A DNA stretch of 64,000 nt from Bacillus sp. X1(2014) (GTDB lineage Bacteria; Bacillota; Bacilli; Bacillales_B; DSM-18226). Numbering within the stretch: position 1 is the stretch's first letter; each line of letters opens with the position of its first letter. The stretch is from assembly GCF_007678255.1 (NCBI RefSeq), contig NZ_VEED01000005.1, positions 186,001-250,000 on the forward strand, read 5' to 3'. The notes under the pieces are model-generated. The model did not search any database, had not been told where the DNA came from, and saw only the letters and a list, made by a program, of their open reading frames with translations. Made by a program: the position numbers and the translations under genes. Shown here one piece after another: positions 58,188-64,000 of this stretch.

Positions 58188-59117
58188 ATGAAAAAATTGA
58201 AAAACTTAAGCCTGCTTACATTGCTAGCTGCGTTAATGGTATTCATGGCTGCTTGTGGAGGCGCGACTTCTACAGAGAAGACAGAAGGAACTGCGAAGAA
58301 AGAAACATCAAAGACTGAAGAAACGAAAGAACTTTCCGGCTCATTAACTATTTCTGGCTCTTCTGCGATGCAGCCTCTTGTGGCAGCTGCAGCTGAGGAA
58401 TTTATGGCTGCTAACCCTAAAGTTGATATACAAGTAAACGCGGGTGGATCTGGTACAGGCTTATCACAAGTTGCTGAAGGATCAGTTCAAATTGGTAACT
58501 CTGATGTTTTTGCTGAAGAAAAAGAAGGAATTCCAGCCGATCAGATTGTTGACCATAAAGTTGCTGTAGTAGGGATGACTGCTGCCGTTAACCCTAAAGT
58601 TGGGATTAAAGATATTAAAAAAGCGGATTTAATTAAAGTTTTCACTGGAAAAATCACAAACTGGAAGGAACTTGGTGGAGCAGACCAAAAAATCGTTCTT
58701 GTAAACCGTCCTGATTCTTCTGGAACTCGTGCAATTTTTAATAAATTTGCCCTTGATGGAGCAACACCTGCTGAAGGAATCACCGAAGATTCTTCAAATA
58801 CAGTTAAAAAAATTATTAACGAAACTGATGGTGCGATTGGTTACCTTGCTTTCTCGTATTTCACTGATGAAACAGTAACACCTCTTGCGATTGACGGTAT
58901 TGAACCAACTGCTGAGAATGTACAGTCAGGTAAATTCCCAGTTTGGGCTTACCAACATTCTTATACTAAGGGCGAGGCAACAGATCTTGCAAAAGCATTC
59001 CTTGATTATTTGATGTCAGATGAGATCCAAGATACTTTATTACCAGAGCAAGGATACCTTCCTGTAACAAAAATGCAAGTGGAACGTGATGCACAAGGCA
59101 ATCAGAAAAATCTTTAG
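58188..59117 (+). CDS. pstS: Phosphate-binding lipoprotein
   Basis: The 309-residue phosphate-binding protein is a lipoprotein with lipobox MAAC (Cys about 23) and a Thr/Lys/Glu-rich linker. Phosphate-contact motifs are ISGSSAMQPL, NAGGSGTGLSQV and NRPDSSGTRAIFNKF. TAGGGGGATTTAAAGAA precedes the ATG. No pstC, pstA or pstB follows: a terminator closes the gene and unrelated DNA comes next. It may feed a Pst permease encoded elsewhere or act as a phosphate sensor or scavenger. Confidence 0.95.
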   Translation: MKKLKNLSLLTLLAALMVFMAACGGATSTEKTEGTAKKETSKTEETKELSGSLTISGSSAMQPLVAAAAEEFMAANPKVDIQVNAGGSGTGLSQVAEGSVQIGNSDVFAEEKEGIPADQIVDHKVAVVGMTAAVNPKVGIKDIKKADLIKVFTGKITNWKELGGADQKIVLVNRPDSSGTRAIFNKFALDGATPAEGITEDSSNTVKKIINETDGAIGYLAFSYFTDETVTPLAIDGIEPTAENVQSGKFPVWAYQHSYTKGEATDLAKAFLDYLMSDEIQDTLLPEQGYLPVTKMQVERDAQGNQKNL

Positions 59118-59141
59118 GACTAATAGTTAACTAACATGAAA

Positions 59142-59180
59142 AAGCCTTCATTCCTTTTGTACAGGAATGAAGGCTTATTT
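59142..59180 (+). terminator. Terminator of pstS
   Basis: A 14-bp perfect stem (59142-59155 with 59163-59176) after the pstS stop. The T tract is short. Confidence 0.8.
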
Positions 59181-59265
59181 GTGATTCTAAAATGTTTTCG
59201 ATAGCTTCTTCTCGAAAAAATGCTTTATATCAGCAGCAGGAAGTGGTTTACTGAACGAACTAATT

Positions 59266-59317
59266 GGGTGTCAGGCATCATGTGAAGTTTTCACATGGTG
59301 CCTGACACCCTTTTTTT
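59266..59317 (+). repeat. Inverted GTGTCAGGCAC pair forming a 21-bp hairpin
   Basis: GGGTGTCAGGCATCATGTGAA (59266-59286, given here only by its ends) pairs with 59290-59310, then seven T follow. It is the same design as at 63025. It would stop any readthrough from pstS. Confidence 0.85.
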
Positions 59318-59343
59318 GGGCGCTTGCGCTTTTCTTATTTTCT
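59318..59343 (+). repeat. Composite repeat remnant (right end only)
   Basis: GGGCGCTTGCGCTTTTCTTA is the right end of the composite element, placed directly after a GTGTCAGGCAC hairpin. The body of the element is missing. From here to 59430 I see nothing further except the ribosome site of the next gene. Confidence 0.7.
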
Positions 59344-59444
59344 TAAGGATAACTTAAGGAACGGACAAGATAATAGGCTCATCAAATAAATCATTTTCCT
59401 GCTGGCTGAGGGCCTGATTGCAGCGGGGGGTAAAGGAGTAGAGA

Positions 59445-60428
59445 TTGTTGAAGAAAGTGATTTGGATACTTGTGAGTGTTTTGGTTATTGGATTTGTCGG
59501 GTTTCAGTATTATAAATCGAAAACGGTGAGTACGGAGGCTTCCGCGCAAATTCGAACAGCTGTGGTTCAACAAGGAAAGCTGGAAGTGAAGATTAGTGGT
59601 TCAGGTACAGTTGAACCAGTAACAAGTGAAGATATAAAGTCAACAGATGATAATGATGAAATCGATGAAGTGTTGGTCTCAGCTGGTGACAAAGTTAGTG
59701 AGGGGGATGAATTAATTACCTTCACGGATGATAGTGATCCGATTACAGCTCCTGCTGACGGGACAATTACCACGGTTTCTGTTTTAGAAGGAGAACGGGT
59801 AACGAATGGTCAGGTGGTCGCCCATCTAACTGACTACAAGGATCTACAAACCGTTGTTGCAGTGGATGAGTTAGATATTACAAAAATTAAAAAGAAGCAA
59901 ACGGTCAGCTTAACTGTAAGTGCGTATCCTGACACTACTTATACAGGAAAGGTAACAGCGATTGCTGCTGAAGGAACATCTGCGAACGGAACATCGACTT
60001 TTGATGTCACCATTCACATTGATAAACCTACAAATTTAAAAGTGGGGATGAGCACGGAAGCTAGTATTTTAACCCAAAGTAAGGAAAATGCTCTATATGT
60101 TCCTGTCGATGGAGTTTATACAAGCAATAACGAAAAATATGTGATTGTGACTGCGGCATCGACGGATTCAAGTTCCGATGCATCGGCAGGCACAAGCCAA
60201 CAAAAGACGGTAAAGACAGGAATTTCTACGGATGAATATGTAGAACTAACAGAAGGCGTAACCGCAGGTGAAACCATTCAATTACCGGAACTTGCCACAA
60301 GCAGCTCGTCTAACAGCCAAGGCGGTATGATGAGAGGTAACATGGGCGGCATGGGAGCTATGACTGGCGGAGGCATGCCACCGGGAGGAACTGGACAAGG
60401 AGCGCAAAGCGGAAAGGGTGGCAATTAA
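59445..60428 (+). CDS. Efflux adaptor protein, MacA/YknX type
   Basis: The 327-residue membrane-fusion protein starts with TTG (59445 or 59448) behind AAAGGAG. A single N-terminal helix (1-22) anchors it. Two biotinyl/lipoyl-like half motifs follow ([24 protein letters not shown] and [19 protein letters not shown]), then a beta-barrel region ([15 protein letters not shown]). There is almost no coiled-coil hairpin, as in Gram-positive forms. The last ~45 residues are Gly/Met-rich ([18 protein letters not shown]), which is unusual. It works with the ATPase and permease encoded downstream, like YknXYZ. Confidence 0.88.
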   Translation: MLKKVIWILVSVLVIGFVGFQYYKSKTVSTEASAQIRTAVVQQGKLEVKISGSGTVEPVTSEDIKSTDDNDEIDEVLVSAGDKVSEGDELITFTDDSDPITAPADGTITTVSVLEGERVTNGQVVAHLTDYKDLQTVVAVDELDITKIKKKQTVSLTVSAYPDTTYTGKVTAIAAEGTSANGTSTFDVTIHIDKPTNLKVGMSTEASILTQSKENALYVPVDGVYTSNNEKYVIVTAASTDSSSDASAGTSQQKTVKTGISTDEYVELTEGVTAGETIQLPELATSSSSNSQGGMMRGNMGGMGAMTGGGMPPGGTGQGAQSGKGGN

Positions 60429-61138
60429 TGAGTACACCGATCATTCAAATAAAAAATATGATGAAAACCTATAGGCTTGGCGGTGAAATGGTCCATGCCC
60501 TCAATGATGTATCATTAGAAATCCAAAGGGGTGAATTTTTAGCCATCATTGGTCCGTCTGGGTCAGGGAAATCGACCCTAATGAACATGCTGGGCTGTCT
60601 TGATCGGCCTAATAAAGGGACTTATCACCTCGATGGCAGAGATATTGGAAAAATGGATGACAATAGTTTAGCAACGATTCGGAATCGGAAGATCGGGTTT
60701 ATTTTTCAAAACTTTAACTTATTAGGTAAGCTCTCCGCACTCGAAAATGTGGAATTACCCTTGTTATACGCCGGCGTACCTACACGTGAAAGGCGTGAGC
60801 GGGCATTAGACGGATTGGATAAGGTCGGCTTGAAGGATCGCGCCGGCCACCTGCCGACCCAGCTATCGGGGGGACAGCAACAACGGGTGGCGATTGCGAG
60901 AGCCTTGGTTGGCCAGCCGTCGATTCTCCTTGCCGATGAACCAACCGGTGCCCTTGATAGTAAAACCAGTAAAGAGATTCTCCTTTTAATGAAGGAATTG
61001 AATGAATTAGGTCATACGATTATTTTAATCACACATGATTTGGAAATCGCTAAACAAGCAAAAAGAATGGTTAGTATTCAAGACGGCAAACTCTTCGAGA
61101 ATGGAGGTGTCCTCCTTGGGAATGTTGCAATCCATTAA
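60428..61138 (+). CDS. ABC exporter ATPase, MacB/YknY type
   Basis: The 236-residue ATPase begins in a TAATG overlap with the adaptor stop. Walker [11 protein letters not shown] loop FIFQNFNLL, signature LSGGQQQRV, Walker [13 protein letters not shown] and H loop ITHDLE are all intact. It is of the LolD/MacB type that pairs with FtsX-like permeases. Its 3' end overlaps the start of the permease gene by about 20 bases. Confidence 0.94.
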   Translation: MSTPIIQIKNMMKTYRLGGEMVHALNDVSLEIQRGEFLAIIGPSGSGKSTLMNMLGCLDRPNKGTYHLDGRDIGKMDDNSLATIRNRKIGFIFQNFNLLGKLSALENVELPLLYAGVPTRERRERALDGLDKVGLKDRAGHLPTQLSGGQQQRVAIARALVGQPSILLADEPTGALDSKTSKEILLLMKELNELGHTIILITHDLEIAKQAKRMVSIQDGKLFENGGVLLGNVAIH

Positions 61139-62282
61139 AATGGCGCTGCGGAGTATCAGAAGCAATAAACTCCGGGCGGTCTTGACGATGCTAGGGATCA
61201 TTATCGGAGTATCGTCAGTTATCGTTCTAGTTTCGATTGCCCAGGGATCAGCGAAAAACGTCACGAGTCAAATCAATCAATTGGGAACCAACCTTTTGAC
61301 GGTAAATACCTATAGTACAGATATTGAACTAACGGAAGATAAAATTAGTGAGTTAAGTGAGATCGATGGCGTGAAAGATGTTGCACCGGTTGTTTCGGGC
61401 CGGGTCTATGTGAAAAAAGAGCGGACCTCCTCTCAGATTACCTTAACGGGAACAAATGCGGCCTATTCATCTGTTCGTGATGCGAAGGTCACTCAAGGGC
61501 GCTTTATTACCGATTTAGATGTCGAGTACCGCCAAAAGATTGCCGTACTCGGTTCGGAAACAGCTAGTACCTTTTTCGGCACAGAGAATCCGATCGGACA
61601 ATACATTCAGGTGTCAGGCACCTCGTTCAAAGTGGTCGGATTACTGGCTTCGAAAGGAAGCTCACTCGGGCAGAGCGGGGATAATCTGATTATTGTCCCG
61701 TTGAGCACGGGTCAACGTTTAGTTGGCAGTACGACGATTAGCACGGTTTATTTGCAGGGAAAAAGCGAGGATCAGATGGATTTCGTGATGAATGAGGTTA
61801 AAATGGCACTCGCCAGTATGTATCCGGGGAAAAGTGATTATTATGGTGTAACCAACCAGCAGGATGTGATGGACACTATGAGTTCGGTATCTGATACCAT
61901 GACCATGATGCTAGGCGGAATTGCGAGTATTTCCTTACTTGTCGGCGGGATCGGCATCATGAATATCATGCTTGTGTCGGTCTCAGAACGAACGAAAGAA
62001 ATCGGGATCAGAAAGGCCATTGGTGCCAAACGGCGTGATGTCCTCCTACAGTTTCTAATTGAGGCTGTGGTGCTAAGCTCGATGGGTGGCTTGATTGGAA
62101 TTCTGTTTGGATTAGGATTAGGAAAAATTGTTTCTTCTCTGATGAGTTTAAGCATCGCCTACTCACCAACCGTAATTCTATCATCGTTCCTATTCTCGCT
62201 CGCCGTGGGTGTGGTCTTCGGAGTATTCCCAGCCAATAAAGCATCTAAATTGAATCCAATTCAGGCACTTCGCTATCAGTAG
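61116..62282 (+). CDS. ABC exporter permease, MacB/YknZ type
   Basis: The permease has ~388 residues in MacB topology: one N-terminal helix ([19 protein letters not shown]), a large extracellular domain (about 50-265), then three helices with the FtsX signature [21 protein letters not shown] favour the TTG at 61116, six bases after GGAGGTG; ATG at 61122 and 61101 are alternatives. The extracellular part contains one exact GGTGTCAGGCACC motif read as part of QVSGTS. With the adaptor and ATPase it forms a tripartite-like exporter for peptides or toxins, as YknWXYZ does for SDP. Confidence 0.9.
   Translation: MGMLQSIKMALRSIRSNKLRAVLTMLGIIIGVSSVIVLVSIAQGSAKNVTSQINQLGTNLLTVNTYSTDIELTEDKISELSEIDGVKDVAPVVSGRVYVKKERTSSQITLTGTNAAYSSVRDAKVTQGRFITDLDVEYRQKIAVLGSETASTFFGTENPIGQYIQVSGTSFKVVGLLASKGSSLGQSGDNLIIVPLSTGQRLVGSTTISTVYLQGKSEDQMDFVMNEVKMALASMYPGKSDYYGVTNQQDVMDTMSSVSDTMTMMLGGIASISLLVGGIGIMNIMLVSVSERTKEIGIRKAIGAKRRDVLLQFLIEAVVLSSMGGLIGILFGLGLGKIVSSLMSLSIAYSPTVILSSFLFSLAVGVVFGVFPANKASKLNPIQALRYQ
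61610..61622 (+). repeat. GGTGTCAGGCACC motif inside a coding sequence
   Basis: An exact copy of the intergenic motif lies in frame inside the YknZ-type permease gene. It may be chance or a target site of whatever spreads the motif. Confidence 0.6.
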
Positions 62283-62319
62283 ATTTTTTCTTTTGGTCGA
62301 TACTGGGAAAAATTGATTA

Positions 62320-62424
62320 GCAAATAAAATTGGTCAATGCGCAAATAAAACTGGTTAATATGCAAATAAAATAGCAAAATCCGCAAATAGAAGCTATTAA
62401 TTCGCAAATAAACTTGATTTTTTA
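62320..62424. repeat. Five tandem 21-bp units with GCAAATAAA core
   Basis: Units start at 62320, 62341, 62362, 62383 and 62404, each exactly 21 bp and opening with GCAAATA. The rest of each unit varies. It lies in the gap between the exporter and the PepSY-like gene, where I see no promoter with certainty. Confidence 0.85.
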
Positions 62425-62499
62425 ATCAAAAAAGCGGTACATCGCGGTACTTTATACGAAACTGAACCACCCAAAACTACGAAAATGAGGAGAATGTAT

Positions 62500-63018
62500 A
62501 TGAAAAAAACAAGAAAAGCACACTTATGGATTGGTTTAATCTGCTCTATCTTTATTTTAATCGAATCAGTAACGGGATTGTTGATGAATGAACCTTGGTT
62601 AATTGGCCAGACACAAATGGAAGGAAATAAAGGTAATTTCCAGCCAGGACAGTTTAATCGTGGAGCTATGCAACAAGGAACAACAACAAATTCAGGGCAA
62701 ACTCAAGCCCAAGCTGGATTAAACGCAAACGGCCAAACAGGACAAACAGGTCAAACAGGACAAACAGATCAAACTGCAGCACAAAATCAATTCCCAGGCC
62801 GCCCTGGAGCCGGTGGTGAAGGCGGAACTACCTCAATCACAGGGATCATCAGGGGTCTCCACGAAGGAAAAATCGGTACAACGAATGTAAAATGGCTGGT
62901 CGACTTAGTGGCGATCGCGTTAATCTTCTTAACCGGTTCAGGCATCTACCTATCCATGAAAGTCCTCAAAGCTGATAAAAAGAGAAGAAAACGTAATACT
63001 GATGGGCAAGTAGCCTAA
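62500..63018 (+). CDS. Two-helix membrane protein, PepSY-associated type
   Basis: This 172-residue protein has an N-terminal helix (HLWIGLICSIFILIESVTGLL shown in part: IGLICSIFILIESVTG), an external Gln/Gly/Thr-rich middle with a QTGQTGQTGQT tract, and a second helix (about 130-155, DLVAIALIFLTGSGIYLS) followed by a very basic tail. The two helices resemble the ends of PepSY_TM proteins with the PepSY domain replaced by a low-complexity linker. ATG at 62500 has GAGGAG seven bases upstream. It probably belongs to the exporter locus. Confidence 0.72.
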   Translation: MKKTRKAHLWIGLICSIFILIESVTGLLMNEPWLIGQTQMEGNKGNFQPGQFNRGAMQQGTTTNSGQTQAQAGLNANGQTGQTGQTGQTDQTAAQNQFPGRPGAGGEGGTTSITGIIRGLHEGKIGTTNVKWLVDLVAIALIFLTGSGIYLSMKVLKADKKRRKRNTDGQVA

Positions 63019-63024
63019 AAGGTT

Positions 63025-63073
63025 GGGTGTCAGGCACCATGTGAAATATTCACATGCGCCTGACACCCTTTTT
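63025..63073 (+). repeat. Inverted GTGTCAGGCAC pair forming a ~20-bp hairpin terminator
   Basis: 63025-63045 pairs with 63049-63068 (one unpaired base), followed by five T. It closes the PepSY-like gene. Confidence 0.85.
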
Positions 63074-63076
63074 CCA

Positions 63077-63260
63077 TTGATAAGTATTATTTTTTGAACT
63101 CAGGTTACTGTCTAGCTCCAGCGCCCTAGCGGCTAGTGTCCTTCGCTCTTCGCCCTACGATAAGTCAAGCACGAATGCGCTAACGCTCTTCGTGTTTCCT
63201 TTATCTCGGTTGGAGTGCTCCAGGCCATACGTCGCTGACCAGGGCGCTTGCGCTTTTCTT
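63077..63260 (+). repeat. Composite repeat element, copy B
   Basis: About 185 bp matching 41901-42084 in the same orientation, again directly after a GTGTCAGGCAC hairpin. Conserved blocks include TTACTGTCTAGCT, GCGCCCTAGCGGCTAGTG, CCTACGATAAGTCAA, TCTTCGTGTTTCCTTTATC and the right end. The centre differs most (two short inverted segments have changed together). Confidence 0.88.
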
Positions 63261-63297
63261 GATTTGCACAAATTATGTTGTTTTTTCGACAAAATGC

Positions 63298-63303
63298 TAT
63301 AAT
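63298..63303 (+). promoter_or_regulatory. -10 element of galE
   Basis: TATAAT lies 40 bases before the galE start. No good -35 at 16-18 bases is present. Confidence 0.6.
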
Positions 63304-63342
63304 AAAGATAGTAATTGAAATTCTAGCTAAGGGGAAATGAAT

Positions 63343-64000
63343 ATGATTCTCGTCGTTGGCGGAGCAGGTTACATTGGTAGCCATCTTGTGAAAGAATTAG
63401 TAGAAAAAGAAGAAGTGGTTGTCCTCGATAATTTATCAACCGGTCACCGTGAAGCTGTCGATAGCCGTGCGGTTTTTGTTGAAGGTGATTTAGGTAATGA
63501 AGAGGATTTACAAATGATCTTCAAAAGTTACCCAATCAAGGCCGTAATGCACTTTGCAGCCTTTAGCTTGGTCGGGGAGTCTGTTGTCGACCCATTGAAA
63601 TACTATCAGAATAACGTGGCGGCTACACTTACCTTGTTAAAAGCTATGATTAAATATAATGTCAAAAACTTTATTTTCTCTTCAACAGCCGCTACCTATG
63701 GAATTCCTGATGTAGAGTTGATTGATGAAACAACTCCAACTAGACCGATCAATCCATATGGACATTCCAAACTGATGATTGAACAAATCCTGTCAGATTT
63801 CTCAAAATCCTATGGACTAAACTATGTAATTCTACGTTACTTCAATGCAGCAGGAGCCCATGAATCAGCAGTAATCGGTGAGAGTCATGACCCAGAGACT
63901 CATTTAATCCCAATTGTTCTTCAACAACTGTTAGGGCAGCGGGAAAAGATATCTGTTTTCGGATCTGATTATGATACGGCGGATGGTACATGTATTCGTG
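63343..64000 (+). CDS. galE: UDP-glucose 4-epimerase (3' end outside window)
   Basis: An open frame from ATG 63343, behind AAGGGGAAATGAAT, runs off the window end after ~219 codons. The NAD-binding motif is GGAGYIGSH (6-14), then VVLDNLSTGHR, HFAAFSLVGES, the catalytic SSTAATYG and Y-x-x-x-K in NPYGHSK, and RYFNAAGAH. It interconverts UDP-glucose and UDP-galactose. Its leader is directly preceded by composite repeat copy B. Confidence 0.95.
   Translation, partial: MILVVGGAGYIGSHLVKELVEKEEVVVLDNLSTGHREAVDSRAVFVEGDLGNEEDLQMIFKSYPIKAVMHFAAFSLVGESVVDPLKYYQNNVAATLTLLKAMIKYNVKNFIFSSTAATYGIPDVELIDETTPTRPINPYGHSKLMIEQILSDFSKSYGLNYVILRYFNAAGAHESAVIGESHDPETHLIPIVLQQLLGQREKISVFGSDYDTADGTCIR

Overview
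The window looks like the chromosome of a low-GC, endospore-forming Firmicute of the Bacillaceae (Bacillus/Neobacillus type). The support is the strong AAGGAGG ribosome sites with many GTG and TTG starts, a Spo0E-type phosphatase, a GerP-family protein, CwlC-type amidases without signal peptides, a CwlO-type endopeptidase, and regulatory sites of B. subtilis type (Fur, PurR, TnrA, PhoP, preQ1). I see no rRNA, tRNA, prophage, CRISPR array or insertion sequence with a transposase.

Layout. 0-5.6 kb: end of an ABC sugar importer, an ADP-ribosylglycohydrolase-family enzyme, a ribokinase and an MFS carrier, probably one catabolic locus for a ribosyl or N-glycoside compound. 5.7-11.8 kb: a DoxX protein behind two tandem Fur boxes, OsmC, a Nudix hydrolase, membrane proteins, a 55-aa Spo0E-like gene and a His/Gly-rich protein. 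10.0-15.2 kb: a two-component system plus ABC-2 exporter operon resembling LnrJKLMN. 15.4-15.8 kb: seven tandem 52-bp hairpin units. 16-26 kb: CwlO-like hydrolase, a duplicated doxX gene around a GerP-family gene, a GW-module amidase, an EamA carrier, queF behind a preQ1 riboswitch, and a frameshifted pseudokinase.

26.1-37.4 kb: an enlarged fructosamine (Amadori product) locus. It has a GntR regulator, FrlD-like kinase, FrlO/N/M-like importer, FrlC-like epimerase, MFS carrier, FrlB deglycase and two further deglycase paralogues. Three copies of the palindrome TGGTATATACCA lie at its promoters. Uptake would be followed by 6-phosphorylation, epimerisation where needed, and cleavage to a hexose 6-phosphate plus the amine. 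Neither ABC importer in the window has its own ATPase, so a shared MsmX-type ATPase is inferred.

37.5-47 kb: sporulation-type amidases, DUF1659/DUF2922/YvrJ small-protein genes in two paralogous sets, a PurR-box purine permease, a diguanylate cyclase and an alaR-alaT-type pair. 47.3-59.1 kb: nitrogen and phosphate acquisition, with a secreted 5'-nucleotidase, a 1581-aa secreted protein carrying two nuclease domains, glnK-amtB behind two TnrA-type boxes, and an orphan pstS behind PhoP-type repeats. 59.4-62.3 kb: a YknXYZ/MacAB-type exporter. The window ends inside galE.

Intergenic DNA is rich in repeats: at least a dozen copies of GGTGTCAGGCACC, some paired into terminator-like hairpins, a composite element of about 185 bp in two full and two degraded copies, and three minisatellites.
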